Positions 8,493 through 17,984 of a DNA stretch of 64,000 nucleotides are shown one piece after another; positions within the stretch are counted from its first letter, which is position 1; the number at the start of each line of letters is the position of its first letter. The notes under the pieces were generated by a model that was not told the DNA's origin, made no database searches, and saw nothing but the letters and a program-made list of their open reading frames with translations. Location: contig NZ_JACJHX010000003.1 of NCBI RefSeq assembly GCF_014138605.1, positions 339,205-403,204 of the forward strand, read 5' to 3'. The position numbers were made by a program, and so were the translations under genes. The DNA comes from Peribacillus huizhouensis (GTDB taxonomy: Bacteria; Bacillota; Bacilli; Bacillales; DSM-1321).

Positions 8493-8560
8493 GGGTCTTG
8501 CTCCACATCTACAGATGGTTTGTAACCGTATGTAGAGTGTGAGACAAGACCTATTTTTTT
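8493..8560 (+). terminator. long hairpin terminator after the rhodanese gene
   Basis: GGTCTTG at 8494 pairs with CAAGACC at 8545. Inner arms CCACATCTACA and TGTAGAGTG extend the stem, and a run of seven T follows. The length suggests it may derive from a dispersed hairpin element. Confidence 0.75.
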
Positions 8561-8625
8561 AAAAAAAATGAATATTCTTTTCCAAATTGGGGCACGCTGT
8601 TTATAAAAAAGGTAGGGGATAGCTG

Positions 8626-8808
8626 ATGATTCAAGTAAAACTGTTTGATCATGAGCATGAAAAGGACTTAGAAGATGAAATGAATGTATTTCTTGAGGAC
8701 ATTCGTGATAATAAAATTGTCGACATCAAATACAATATTGCCACGACCGGAGAAGAGGAAGATGATCAAATCTATTGTTTTAGTGCGATGATTATATATA
8801 AGAAGTAA
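8626..8808 (+). CDS. cse60: sporulation protein Cse60
   Basis: The 60-residue acidic protein matches the Cse60 family in length and pattern (MIQVKLFDHEHEKDLE start, YCFSAMIIYKK end). In B. subtilis cse60 is a small sigma-E-dependent gene of unknown molecular function. Upstream, GAATATT at 8570 fits a sigma-E -35 box, but I see no convincing -10 box at the right distance. GGTAGGGGAT serves as ribosome site. Confidence 0.85.
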   Translation: MIQVKLFDHEHEKDLEDEMNVFLEDIRDNKIVDIKYNIATTGEEEDDQIYCFSAMIIYKK

Positions 8809-8969
8809 CAGCAGTATATAGAGAAAAGTAATTTAGCACTTGGCTGATATATGGGAAAAACGGCTGATATAGGCAAGATAGGCAAGTGTTTTGACAGGCT
8901 CATGTGGTCGAACTGCTTCATTTATTAGAATATTGCCTGAGATCATTTATTTATCAAATCTGGGTTTTA

Positions 8970-9000
8970 TGCCTCGAAATCGAAAAATATGCATCATATT
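8970..9000. repeat. short dispersed repeat (ATGC-TCGAAATCGAAAAATATGC)
   Basis: A segment of about 30 bp with CGAAATCGAAAAATATGCATC recurs at 42112-42140 and, diverged, at 44090-44120. The other two copies follow family A elements, so this may be a detached flank. The rest of 8809-9002 shows nothing recognisable. Confidence 0.5.
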
Positions 9001-9002
9001 GA

Positions 9003-9043
9003 AAAAGAGCAGATTCCAATCTGATTTGGAATCTGCTCTTTAG
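9003..9043 (-). terminator. terminator of the HI0933-family gene
   Basis: A near-perfect stem AAAGAGCAGATTCCAA with TTGGAATCTGCTCTTT, flanked by A/T runs, lies directly after the minus-strand gene ending at 9045. It is symmetrical and could act in both directions. Confidence 0.85.
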
Positions 9044-9044
9044 A

Positions 9045-10316
9045 TTATGAGTGACCTTTTGCATAGAGCGCTGCATTCATCCCAGCGAGCCGGCCTGTTA
9101 CAAGCGCAGAGGTAATATTGTAGCCTCCAGTATAGCCATGTATGTCTAAGATTTCTCCGCAAAAATAGAGACCGGGCATCAATTTCGAACCCATTTCTTT
9201 TGGATGGATTTCTTTCACAGAAACTCCGCCACCGGTAACGAAGGCTTTTTCGATCGAATGAGTACCAGTAACGGTGAATTGAAAGTCTTTGCATAACTCA
9301 GCAAATCTACGGACTTTTTCATGTGCTAAATGGCCACTTTGTTCTTGTAAATCAATACCGCTTTTTTCAAGTAGAAAATGCAAATAGCGTTCAGGAAGCA
9401 AGCCTTTTAAAGAATTCTTAACCGCTTTTTTCGGATCTTCTTTTAGTAATTTAATTACATCTTGAAATACTTCTTCTTTGTTTGCGTCTGGTAGAGCATC
9501 AATCTTCATTGTTACAGTTTGTGAATTTGCTTTTTTTAATTCTTTCACAACGAACTGACTGCAGCGGAGAACGGCGGGACCAGAGATGCCAAAATGGGTG
9601 AAGAGCATATCCATTCTGTGCGTGATCAGTGGTTTGCCCTTTACATTCAAAACGCTTAAGGCAACGTCACGAAGTGCGAGACCTTGCAATGACTTATCTT
9701 TAATGAATGGCTCATTGCTTGTTACAGGTACCTCAGTTGGAAACAGCTCGGTAATTGTATGGCCTGCCTTCTTTGCCCATGCATAGCCATCGCCAGTTGA
9801 GCCCGTCTGTGGTACAGACTTACCGCCAACTGCGACAACGACGCTGCCTGCCTTGAAAGTTTGTCCATCTTTTAAAAGCACACCTGCTGTTTTGTCATTT
9901 TCATACAGTACCTCTGCAACAGGGGAATTTTTATAAATCGTTATTTTCAAGCTGTTCATGCGTTCTAGCAGAGCATCAACTACACTTTGGGCACTGTTAT
10001 TAACAGGAAACATTCGACCGTGATCTTCTTCTTTTAATTCAACACCAAGCTTCTCAAAAAAATTGATAATATCTTCATTATTAAATTCGGAAAAAGCACT
10101 ATATAAAAAACGGCCGTTCCCTGGGATATGTTTAATAATTTCATCTATCGAAAGACGATTAGTTACATTACAGCGGCCACCGCCTGAAATGGCAAGCTTT
10201 CGTCCAAGTTTTTCTCCTTTATCAACAAGAAGCACATTCGCTCCTTTTTCTCCAGCGGCAATCGAAGCCATTAATCCAGAAGGACCGCCGCCAATTATAA
10301 TTACATCATATTTCAT
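9045..10316 (-). CDS. ytfP: HI0933-family FAD/NAD(P)-dependent oxidoreductase
   Basis: 423 residues. The N-terminal dinucleotide-binding motif [16 protein letters not shown] is followed by [10 protein letters not shown] and a C-terminal GGVSVKEI...[19 protein letters not shown] segment, all characteristic of the HI0933/COG2081 flavoprotein family. The substrate in cells is not settled; related clostridial enzymes reduce bile-acid intermediates. In B. subtilis ytfP neighbours ytgP, as here where the next gene is divergent ytgP. Confidence 0.9.
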   Translation of the reverse strand: MKYDVIIIGGGPSGLMASIAAGEKGANVLLVDKGEKLGRKLAISGGGRCNVTNRLSIDEIIKHIPGNGRFLYSAFSEFNNEDIINFFEKLGVELKEEDHGRMFPVNNSAQSVVDALLERMNSLKITIYKNSPVAEVLYENDKTAGVLLKDGQTFKAGSVVVAVGGKSVPQTGSTGDGYAWAKKAGHTITELFPTEVPVTSNEPFIKDKSLQGLALRDVALSVLNVKGKPLITHRMDMLFTHFGISGPAVLRCSQFVVKELKKANSQTVTMKIDALPDANKEEVFQDVIKLLKEDPKKAVKNSLKGLLPERYLHFLLEKSGIDLQEQSGHLAHEKVRRFAELCKDFQFTVTGTHSIEKAFVTGGGVSVKEIHPKEMGSKLMPGLYFCGEILDIHGYTGGYNITSALVTGRLAGMNAALYAKGHS

Positions 10317-10547
10317 GTTTTCACCAGCTTTACTATTTTCATTCCTTCATTATAAAGCATATCTAGCTAGTAGTAAAAACGACATGTAAAAACATTTACT
10401 TGTGACTCTAGAAAGTTTTTGCTAAAATTCATGAGATATTGTTATAAAATATCTATATCTAATCTAGTTATGGATTCTTAAATGATTAGGAATTGTGGTA
10501 AGGTAAAAAGCGTGAAAACGTAACTGACATAGGCAGGAAGGGATTAA

Positions 10548-12170
10548 ATGTCTTCAAAGCTTTTAAAAGGGGCGTTCATATTAACGCTCGGTTCGGTTTT
10601 ATCGAAAGTATTAGGGTTATTATATGTGATACCGTTTGATGCATTAATGGGAGAAAAAGGAGCCGGTCTGTATTCCCATGCGTACGTTCCATATACGATC
10701 TTTATCAGTATGGCTACAGCTGGAATGCCGCTTGCTGTTTCTAAAACGGTTTCTAAATACAATTCATTAGAAGAATATGCAGTTAGTCGAAAACTATATA
10801 AGTCGAGTTTGAAACTCATGTTAGTAACTGGGTTTTTAGCTTTTATTGTGATGTATACGTTAGCTCCTGTGTATGCTAACTTTGTCAGTGTGGGCGAAAA
10901 AAGTTTTGCAGCTGCTGATATTACAGCGGTGATTAGGGCAGTAAGTTTTGCGTTGATTATCGTGCCATTTATGAGTATTATCCGTGGCTTTTTTCAAGGA
11001 CATCAAAAAATGGAACCAACGGCTATATCGCAAGTTGTTGAACAAATCGTTCGGATTGTTTTCCTATTGGCTGGTGCATATGTTGTACTGAAAATAATGG
11101 ATGGAAATCTTGTAACAGCGGTCAGTGTAGCAACATTCGCGGCTGCAATAGGTGCAATTGGTGGGTTATTCGTACTTTTATGGTATTGGAAAAAAGAAAA
11201 ACCTTACTTAAACGACCTTTTGAAACAAGACAAAGGGACCATGGATATTTCCTTACCACATATTTATAAAGAGATACTCATTTCTTCGATCCCATTCATT
11301 TTCGTATCGATTGCCATGCCTGCTTTCCAGTTTGTAGATAACTTAACATTTGAAAAGACTTTAGTTTCGATTGGTATAAGTGGTGACATTGCCGAATCAG
11401 CTTTTGGGATATTGAATTTTAATGCACAAAAGTTAGTTGTCATTCCGATGACGCTTGCGACTGCTTTTTCGATGGCTCTTTTGCCATCTGTAACAAAGGC
11501 ATATGTGAGTGATAATCAGGATGCCTTCCGTCATCAACTCGATCAAGCCTTTCAAATTTTATTATTTTTAACGATTCCTTCCGTTATCGGAATGGCGACA
11601 TTAGCAGAGCCGATTTATACTGCGTTTTTCGCACATAATCCATTAGGGACAAGTATTCTTGCCACGTATGCGCCCACTGCGATTTTATTTGCGTTATTTT
11701 CTGTATCAGCGGCTGTTTTGCAAGGAATTAACCAGCAAAAGTATTCAGTGTTAAGCTTATTAGTTGGATTACTCATAAAATTGAGCTTAAATATCCCATT
11801 GATCAAAATGTTCGAATCAGTTGGAGCGGTTTATGCAACAACCTTGGGATATGTCGCTTGCTGTGCACTAAATTTATATTTTATCCATTATTTCACAGGG
11901 TATCGATATTATCTAGTCATAAAAAGAATAATTCTTATGAGCTTATTTGCGACAATTATGGGTCTTGTAGTTTGGGGAGTAGAAAGTGTATTAGGCTTGT
12001 TTTTGGATTCGGAAATTAAAATTCAAGCAATCCTAATCATCATTATATCTGCCATCTTCGGTGGTCTCATCTACGCAGCCTTCTCTCTAAAAAGCAAATT
12101 AGCGCACCGTTTATTTGGCAGTCGAATCGATCGTTTAGCAGAGAAACTAGGTGTAAAGGCGAAAGGTTAA
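10548..12170 (+). CDS. ytgP: MOP-superfamily polysaccharide/lipid flippase YtgP
   Basis: 540 residues with about 14 membrane helices, in the SpoVB/MurJ-like branch of the MOP exporter superfamily. The N-terminus KGAFILTLGSVLSKVLGLLY is typical. By knowledge of B. subtilis, YtgP (MurJ) can supply lipid II flipping for peptidoglycan. The start follows GGAAGGG. It is monocistronic, followed by two repeat elements. The name rests on synteny with ytfP as well as on sequence. Confidence 0.88.
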   Translation: MSSKLLKGAFILTLGSVLSKVLGLLYVIPFDALMGEKGAGLYSHAYVPYTIFISMATAGMPLAVSKTVSKYNSLEEYAVSRKLYKSSLKLMLVTGFLAFIVMYTLAPVYANFVSVGEKSFAAADITAVIRAVSFALIIVPFMSIIRGFFQGHQKMEPTAISQVVEQIVRIVFLLAGAYVVLKIMDGNLVTAVSVATFAAAIGAIGGLFVLLWYWKKEKPYLNDLLKQDKGTMDISLPHIYKEILISSIPFIFVSIAMPAFQFVDNLTFEKTLVSIGISGDIAESAFGILNFNAQKLVVIPMTLATAFSMALLPSVTKAYVSDNQDAFRHQLDQAFQILLFLTIPSVIGMATLAEPIYTAFFAHNPLGTSILATYAPTAILFALFSVSAAVLQGINQQKYSVLSLLVGLLIKLSLNIPLIKMFESVGAVYATTLGYVACCALNLYFIHYFTGYRYYLVIKRIILMSLFATIMGLVVWGVESVLGLFLDSEIKIQAILIIIISAIFGGLIYAAFSLKSKLAHRLFGSRIDRLAEKLGVKAKG

Positions 12171-12203
12171 GGAAAAAGAAAATTAGATAAAAGATGCTTC
12201 CAT

Positions 12204-12288
12204 AAGGGTCTAACCATGCACTTTATATACCCGTTTATTGTGTCATATAAACGATATAAAGAAGATGTAGGGTTTTAGACCCTTTTGC
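12204..12288. repeat. family B hairpin repeat
   Basis: It begins AAGGGTCTAACCATGCACT and ends TTTTAGACCCTTTTGC, so the two ends are inverted repeats. Located 30 bp after the flippase stop, where it could also end transcription. Confidence 0.7.
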
Positions 12289-12296
12289 TTTTTACT

Positions 12297-12657
12297 TTAT
12301 CCCGCATTAACGGGCAGTAACACCCCATCTTAAGGCATAGAGGAATCGAAGAAGCGTAGGTGGGCGATAACTGCCTAATTTAGTTGTAGCTCTAGCCCTA
12401 CTTAAGGTTATAAACTGTAATACTCTGTGGCAAACTACGCCACGCCGTATTTCCATCTTCTGCTTGTCGGACTATCACAGGATGTGGGTTACTCAGATGA
12501 AGACATGGGGACGCGGCGTACTTAGTCTGAGTTCGTTAAACCTTAGTTCGTACCCTGTTGATTGATCGAAGCGAAAGCAAAGATCTTGGCTACAGTAGAA
12601 CGGCACTAACAATCAGCGGGGATGAAGAACCCCCCACTGATTGAAGTTTCACTTTAT
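12297..12657 (+). repeat. family A long repeat element, about 361 bp
   Basis: The left end TTATCCCGCATTAACGGG is itself a palindrome. The right end, CAGCGGGGATG...CCCCCACTGATTG followed by GAAGTTTCACTTTAT, is a hairpin plus tail. The inside matches the elements at 41744 and 43732 in opposite orientation (AAAGATCTTGGC, TACGCCGCGT-type and CACATCCTG-type segments). It has no ORF. A MITE-like or IS200/IS605-derived origin is possible. Confidence 0.75.
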
Positions 12658-12745
12658 TCCTTTTAGAAGTATCCTGTTATAATGAAATGGGCATATAAAC
12701 AATAAATGTTAATGTAATGCAAGATCAATTGTACCGGAGGAACTT

Positions 12746-13468
12746 ATGAGAATCGATAAATTATTAGCAAATGTTGGCTATGGCAGCCGAAAAGAAGTGA
12801 AAAGTTTACTAAAATCAGGTGCTGTCGTTGTGAATGATCAAGTTGTGAAAGACGCGAAGGCGCATGTTGACCCAGAAGTGGATCATGTAACGGTACATAA
12901 TGAACAAGTGGTCTATAGAGAGTTCATCTATTTAATGATGAATAAGCCACAAGGCCTTATTTCTGCTACGGAAGATAATTTTCAGGAAACAGTGATTGAT
13001 ATACTAGAACCAGAGGATGCGGCAATGGAGCCTTTTCCGGTAGGTCGCTTGGACAAAGATACAGAGGGGTTGCTTTTGATTACAAATGATGGACAGCTCG
13101 CCCATCAATTGCTTTCCCCAAAAAAACATGTCCCAAAAACGTATTTCGCCGTGATTAACAGCGAAGTGTCAGAAAGCGATATTGAAGAATTCAGTAAAGG
13201 GGTAACACTGGATGATGGCTATCATACGAAACCTGGAGAGTTGAGAATCATTAAATCAGGACTTACATCTGATATTGAATTAACGATTATGGAAGGGAAG
13301 TTTCATCAAGTGAAAAGGATGTTTGAAGCGGTAGGCAAACGGGTCATCTATTTGAAGCGTATTTCAATGGGGAGCCTTACGCTTGATGAGGAGCTTGAAT
13401 TAGGTGAGTACCGTGAATTAACTGATGAGGAACTTTTTGCTTTAAGAAATGGGCAATCACAATCATAA
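12746..13468 (+). CDS. 16S-type pseudouridine synthase, RsuA family
   Basis: 240 residues. An N-terminal S4 RNA-binding domain (RIDKLLANVGYGSRKEVK) precedes the catalytic domain with the family motif GRLDKDTEGLLL, whose Asp is the catalytic nucleophile, and a C-terminal GKFHQVKRMF. It isomerises a uridine in ribosomal RNA; RsuA acts at position 516 of 16S rRNA, and here the exact target is inferred. A good GGAGGAAC site precedes the ATG. It corresponds to B. subtilis YtzG by position. Confidence 0.9.
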   Translation: MRIDKLLANVGYGSRKEVKSLLKSGAVVVNDQVVKDAKAHVDPEVDHVTVHNEQVVYREFIYLMMNKPQGLISATEDNFQETVIDILEPEDAAMEPFPVGRLDKDTEGLLLITNDGQLAHQLLSPKKHVPKTYFAVINSEVSESDIEEFSKGVTLDDGYHTKPGELRIIKSGLTSDIELTIMEGKFHQVKRMFEAVGKRVIYLKRISMGSLTLDEELELGEYRELTDEELFALRNGQSQS

Positions 13469-13477
13469 TAAGCAAAA

Positions 13478-13515
13478 AAATGAGGCGGACTGTATGAGTC
13501 TGCCTCATTTCTAGT
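13478..13515 (+). terminator. terminator after the pseudouridine synthase gene
   Basis: AAATGAGGCGGACT pairs with AGTCTGCCTCATTT around a five-base loop, followed by a short T-rich tail. Confidence 0.85.
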
Positions 13516-13596
13516 AGATGGGTATTATTCATATATTTCTTTCTTTAGTTTGCAAGCTTAGGTTGGAAATTATTATAACAAATTTTGTCTTTTGCC

Positions 13597-13818
13597 TTAA
13601 GATGACATCTTTACTTTTTTGCTTGTTGTGGTCCATAGGCCGCGGCTTGGGCTTTTGACTAAGTCGTTATAAGCTAACACATTTAAATCGCGCTGTATTG
13701 TTCGAGGAGTGATGCCAAATTCTTCTACAAGGTCCTGAGTAGAAACCGTACCGTTATTGCTAATAAACATATAAACGGATTTAATACGGGTTAACATGCG
13801 ATTTGTTGAAGGTTTCAA
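13597..13818 (-). CDS. ytzE: small DeoR-type helix-turn-helix regulator YtzE
   Basis: 73 residues that are only the N-terminal winged helix-turn-helix of the DeoR family (IKSVYMFISNNGTVSTQDL, FGITPRTIQRDL, LVKSPSRGLW), with no effector domain. This length matches B. subtilis YtzE, which lies in the same neighbourhood. AAGGAGTGA lies just before the start. The regulated genes are unknown. Confidence 0.85.
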   Translation of the reverse strand: MKPSTNRMLTRIKSVYMFISNNGTVSTQDLVEEFGITPRTIQRDLNVLAYNDLVKSPSRGLWTTTSKKVKMSS

Positions 13819-14168
13819 AAAATCACTCCTTATTCATTTTCATTGGCACCAAAACAAATGAAAACAACCGATAAGATGGACAGTATTCCAACTGCCACTA
13901 TGTACTTGCTTTACCCATCCAAAAACTCCCCTGAAACATTACGCAAAATTCAAGTTGTCATTTGCTTATATTCTAACTCTTTATTCAATGAAATTCTAGA
14001 AAAAAACTATGGAATTTACAAATTTTTTACTTTTCATCGTTAATCTATGCGTGTATTTTTATTTTATTCGTTATTAATCACTTTTTGGGAAAAAATGTTG
14101 ATTGGTTTTATGTAAAGTATTAGGTATAATTCCAACGTATTCATTAATAGTTAATAGGGGGAAAAGGG
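13819..14168. other. intergenic region without a recognisable gene
   Basis: AT-rich DNA between divergent ytzE and the M48 gene. A 66-codon open frame at 13843 has no ribosome site and unlikely composition. Only promoters are expected here; GTATTAGGTATAAT near 14118-14132 supplies a TATAAT-like -10 for the downstream gene. Confidence 0.5.
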
Positions 14169-15449
14169 TTGCTAGAAGAAAGATTTAAAAATGATCTTGT
14201 TTACCGAAAAGAGAAAGTGTATTTTATTCTCACAATGATTTTTAGTTTGATGATGTATATCTCTTTAGCCTTCAGCATAATTGGAATTGTGATTGTTGGG
14301 GCACTGATTTTATTGTCATTATTTGTCCACGGCCTATCGATGGCCCATATTCGCCGTAACGGTGTTAGGATTAGTGAGAGACAATTTCCCGGTGTTTATG
14401 AAAAGGCAGAGTTGCTTGCCAAAGAGATGGATATGAACGTTCCTTCGATGTATGTGTTAGAGTCTTCTGGAATGTTAAATGCTTTTGCGACTCGTTTTTT
14501 TGGGAAAAATATGGTGGTTATTTATTCTGAATTGTTCGATTTAACAGAAGAAGGCAAGGAAGATGAGTTATTGTTCGTGCTTGCTCACGAATTTACACAT
14601 ATAAAGCGAAGACATGTGCTAGTTCATATGCTCGTACTTCCCGGAATGTTTATTCCACTTCTTGGTGAGGCGTATATGCGAGCATGTGAATATACATGTG
14701 ACCGTCATGCACACTTTTATGTGAAAAATATGGAAGCATCTAAGCAGGCATTGACTATGCTTGCCATAGGAAAGAAACTTGCGCCGAAAGTGAATCAGGA
14801 TGCATACATAGACCAGATTCGCGAAGAGTCGGGATTTTTTGTTTGGTTAAGTGAAAAACTGTCCACACATCCCCATCTACCGAAGCGTTTAAATGCGTTG
14901 GATAACTGGTCATTTCCAGAAGAAAAAGAATTAATTAAAGAGAAAAAAGCAACGGTCATAATAGGAATTAGCGTCAGTATTCTACTATTTGTGGCTGCTG
15001 GTATAGGGATTGCTTTCGCGATATCTACTCTAGCCAATAGTGATTTAGCTACAATGTTTCAAGAGGACTATGACATGGAAGAAGGCTTTACACCGCTTAT
15101 GAACGCAGTTTCTGAAAATGAGACAGAGACAATACTTTCGCTCCTGGCTGATGGTGCAGATATTAATGAAACCGACGATTATGGCCAGAGTGCGCTTCAT
15201 CATGCAGTGTCCTATGAAAATAACGAAGCAGCTAAATTACTGCTTGAAAAGGGAGCAACCGTTGATTTAGTAGACTCGTATGAAACGACACCATTAAATC
15301 TGGCGGCTTATTTAGAAAATGTGGAACTAGTTGCATTACTTCTTAAATATGGTGCAGATCCGACCATAAAAGATATGGAAGGCTTATCAGCAATAGATTA
15401 TGCGCATGACTCACAAAACAAAGAATTAATTGAACTATTTAAGCAATAA
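14169..15449 (+). CDS. M48 metallopeptidase fused to ankyrin repeats
   Basis: 426 residues starting at TTG after AGGGGG. Two N-terminal membrane helices (about 18-53) lead to an M48/HtpX-like zinc peptidase domain with HEFTH at 140-144 and the third ligand Glu about 173 (RACEYTCDRHA). A further helix at about 262-287 is followed by four ankyrin repeats at about 306-426 (GFTPLMNAV, GQSALHHAV, TTPLNLAAY, GLSAIDYAH). The peptidase probably faces the cytoplasm as in HtpX; the ankyrin part would then be a docking module. The fusion is unusual for HtpX relatives. Confidence 0.88.
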   Translation: MLEERFKNDLVYRKEKVYFILTMIFSLMMYISLAFSIIGIVIVGALILLSLFVHGLSMAHIRRNGVRISERQFPGVYEKAELLAKEMDMNVPSMYVLESSGMLNAFATRFFGKNMVVIYSELFDLTEEGKEDELLFVLAHEFTHIKRRHVLVHMLVLPGMFIPLLGEAYMRACEYTCDRHAHFYVKNMEASKQALTMLAIGKKLAPKVNQDAYIDQIREESGFFVWLSEKLSTHPHLPKRLNALDNWSFPEEKELIKEKKATVIIGISVSILLFVAAGIGIAFAISTLANSDLATMFQEDYDMEEGFTPLMNAVSENETETILSLLADGADINETDDYGQSALHHAVSYENNEAAKLLLEKGATVDLVDSYETTPLNLAAYLENVELVALLLKYGADPTIKDMEGLSAIDYAHDSQNKELIELFKQ

Positions 15450-15454
15450 TAACA

Positions 15455-15492
15455 AGACTTCTTTCCTGACAATGGAGAGAAGTCTTTTTAGT
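15455..15492 (+). terminator. terminator after the M48-ankyrin gene
   Basis: AAGACTTCT and AGAAGTCTT arms enclose a 14-base loop and are followed by TTTTA. Confidence 0.75.
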
Positions 15493-15583
15493 GAAAAATT
15501 TAATATGGATATGGAAGATAAACCTATATCTGAGTTACCTGATTCCGATATTTGCCATCCCTAAATTTTGGATTGTTATTTTA

Positions 15584-16018
15584 CCGGCCCGAAAGAGCTA
15601 GTTCTGGCACGCAAAAGCGGAATCCGGCCCGAAGAGCTAGTTCTGGCACGCAAAAGCGGAATCTGGCCCGAAAAGAGCTAGTTCTGGCACGCAAAAGCGG
15701 AATCCTGCCCGAAAAGAGCTAGTTTTGGCACGCAAAAGCGGAATCCGGCATGAAAAGAGCTAGTGCTGGCACGCAAAAGCGGAATCCGGCCCGAAAAGAG
15801 CTAGTTCTGGCCCGCAAAAGCGGAATCCGGCCCGAAAGAGCTAGTTTTGGCACGCAAAAGCGGAATCCGGCCCGAAAAGAGCTAGTTCTGGCACGCAAAA
15901 GCGGAATCCTGCCCGAAAAGAGCTAGTTTTGGCACGCAAAAGCGGAATCCGGCATGAAAAGAGCAAGTGCTGGCGCGCAAATCTCAAATCCGGCCAGAAA
16001 AGTACTTAATCCTGCGCA
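15584..16018. repeat. second 41-bp tandem repeat array
   Basis: About ten to eleven units of 39-41 bp alternate CCGGCCCG-AAAGAGCTAGT and TCTGGCACG-CAAAAGCGGAA half-units. A block of several units is itself repeated (about 15620-15770 and 15865-15965). The unit length and the CCGGC.CG core are shared with the array at 2-363. No ORF. The DNA from 16019 to 16259 holds nothing else except the promoter region of the next gene. Confidence 0.9.
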
Positions 16019-16269
16019 AAACCTCATGTTTCATCTTGGAATAGGCTTTTCATATACTTTGAGTTTGCCGATATTAATCTTAAATAAGTAATTTCCGGGA
16101 TTTTATGTAAAAAAATCACGGCGATTATCCATGTATGAAAAGAATAAAGAATCTATTTTCTATAACATTTATTTTTTCCTCTTTCATTCTTAGTTGAAAT
16201 TAACTAAAATAGGGATTAACAAAATAGAAAATGTAGACGTTTTCAATGAATTTGCATTTAAAGGGGCCT

Positions 16270-17223
16270 ATGATGAATACAACCATGACTAGTTATTCAC
16301 CTTATGTGACATTTACTAAAGAGGAATGGGCAAAATTACGTTTTAACACACCGATGACATTGTCAGAAGCCGAGCTTTGGGAATTACAAGGAATTAATGA
16401 GAATATCTCAATGGATGAGGTTACGAAAATTTACGTTCCTTTGACAAGGCTGATTAATTTATATGCAACAGCTTCTCAACAGCTTCATTCTGTAACAGAT
16501 ACTTTTTTTGGAAAAAACACTCGGAAAATCCCTTATATTATTGGGATTGCTGGGAGTGTCGCGGTTGGAAAAAGTACGACCTCGAGAATCATTAAGGCGT
16601 TGCTCTCGAAATGGCATAATCACCCAAAGGTTGAAATTGTAACGACGGACGGTTTCCTTTTTCCGAACTCAGTTTTGGAGCAAAAGGGATTAATGCAAAG
16701 AAAAGGATTTCCAGAAAGCTATGATATTCGGGAACTTATTAACTTTCTGGCGCAGTTAAAGTCAGGTGCTCCAACCATTTCAGCACCCGTTTATTCACAT
16801 TTGTATTATGATGTCTTGCCAGGTCAAAATGTGCTGATTAATCAGCCGGATATCGTGATTGTAGAAGGAATAAATGTATTGCAAACACCAATACTTCAAG
16901 ATCAATCATCACCAAGTGTGTTTGTCTCGGATTTCTTTGATTTATCCATTTATGTAGATGCAGTGGAAACAGATTTGAAGGAATGGTATATAAACAGGTT
17001 TATGAAGTTAAAGGAAACAGCTTTTCATAATCCTCAGTCTTACTTCCATCGTTATGCGTCGCTATCTGATCGAGAAGCTTTTGTTGTAGCTGCGGATATT
17101 TGGAATCGAATCAATAAAGTGAATCTGCTTCATAATATTGAGCCGACAAAGACAAGAGCTGATTTAATTTTAACCAAAGCTGCCTCCCATGATATTCGTA
17201 CCATTAAGTTGAGGAAGATTTAA
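16270..17223 (+). CDS. coaA: pantothenate kinase, CoaA type
   Basis: Phosphorylates pantothenate with ATP, the first step of coenzyme A synthesis, in the cytoplasm. The product of about 317 residues has the P-loop GSVAVGKS and downstream VEGINVLQ and [10 protein letters not shown]-like motifs of bacterial type I CoaA. ATG 16270 or 16273 is chosen because AAAGGGG lies at 16260-16266; an in-frame ATG at 16246 has no ribosome site. The Rrf2-type gene follows after 26 bp and may be cotranscribed. Confidence 0.92.
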   Translation: MMNTTMTSYSPYVTFTKEEWAKLRFNTPMTLSEAELWELQGINENISMDEVTKIYVPLTRLINLYATASQQLHSVTDTFFGKNTRKIPYIIGIAGSVAVGKSTTSRIIKALLSKWHNHPKVEIVTTDGFLFPNSVLEQKGLMQRKGFPESYDIRELINFLAQLKSGAPTISAPVYSHLYYDVLPGQNVLINQPDIVIVEGINVLQTPILQDQSSPSVFVSDFFDLSIYVDAVETDLKEWYINRFMKLKETAFHNPQSYFHRYASLSDREAFVVAADIWNRINKVNLLHNIEPTKTRADLILTKAASHDIRTIKLRKI

Positions 17224-17249
17224 AGGCTTAATAAAGGAGGGACGACTGA

Positions 17250-17684
17250 GTGACTGATTACAAATTAAGTCAAATTGGACCACCACGGTTTGCGCTTGCC
17301 GTTCATGCTCTCTTCTTGCTTGCTAAAAGTAATACGTTGCAATCAAGTTCAAGTATTGCACAGCAGGTGAATTCTCATGCGACTTTTTTGCGTAGGGTGC
17401 TTGCCCTTCTTTGCGTGTCTGGGATAGTGAAAGCAAAGGAAGGACGTGATGGCGGATACGGCTTATTAATACCTGCATCTAAATTAACGCTTGCGGATAT
17501 TTACATGGCGGTAAGACCAGAATGTCTCATTTGTTCAAAGGAAGAACCAGAATGCGATGATACTGGGAAGCGATTGGCCCAGCTACTGGAAGAAATCCTT
17601 AGCGACGCTGAACAAGAGACTGTTAAGTATTTGCGGACAATTACCTTGGATGAAATCATGGACAAAATTAAAATTTCTTGTTAA
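17250..17684 (+). CDS. Rrf2-family transcriptional regulator
   Basis: 144 residues, GTG start after AAAGGAGGG. An N-terminal winged helix (FALAVHALFLLAKS, SIAQQVNSHATFLRRVLALL, KAKEGRDGGYGL) is followed by a Cys cluster CLICSKEEPEC, then a dimerisation helix. This resembles the YwnA/IscR-like Rrf2 group. The three clustered Cys could hold an Fe-S cluster or act as a thiol switch, which is inference. The thiol-oxidoreductase gene at 17985 is a plausible target. Confidence 0.85.
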   Translation: MTDYKLSQIGPPRFALAVHALFLLAKSNTLQSSSSIAQQVNSHATFLRRVLALLCVSGIVKAKEGRDGGYGLLIPASKLTLADIYMAVRPECLICSKEEPECDDTGKRLAQLLEEILSDAEQETVKYLRTITLDEIMDKIKISC

Positions 17685-17754
17685 GAAAACAAATATGGCG
17701 TTAAAATGCAACCATTTATCATGAAGGAGCAATCAAACAACACGCTACACTCGC

Positions 17755-17872
17755 ATTCACAATGGTGGCGGTGCGGAGCAGGATTTAGGGGATTTCAATA
17801 ATAAAGTAAGTATACTACCTAAGTAGGTTAGCTATATTTATAAATCGCGAAGACCCGTCCCCATTTCCTTCA
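17755..17872 (+). repeat. family C intergenic repeat, about 115 bp
   Basis: It starts CACAATGGTGGCGGTGCGG and ends GAAGACCCGTCCCCATTTCC, the same two ends as the copies at 4933 (inverted) and 47016. The middle is AT-rich and unrelated between copies. Confidence 0.75.
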
Positions 17873-17878
17873 TTCAAA

Positions 17879-17926
17879 AAGACTGTACAGGCGGATGATT
17901 TGGAGAATCATACTGTACAGTTTATA
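17879..17926 (+). terminator. two-part hairpin before the FrnE gene
   Basis: Outer arms ACTGTACAG at 17882 and CTGTACAGT at 17913 form nine pairs, and inner arms ATGATT and AATCAT continue the stem. No long T run follows, so it may be a weak terminator of the coaA-rrf2 unit or an operator-like element. Confidence 0.5.
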
Positions 17927-17984
17927 ATGTGCTTAGTTTAGTTGCAGTTAATTTTCATTAAAATATTATTTAGGAGGTTTAGAC

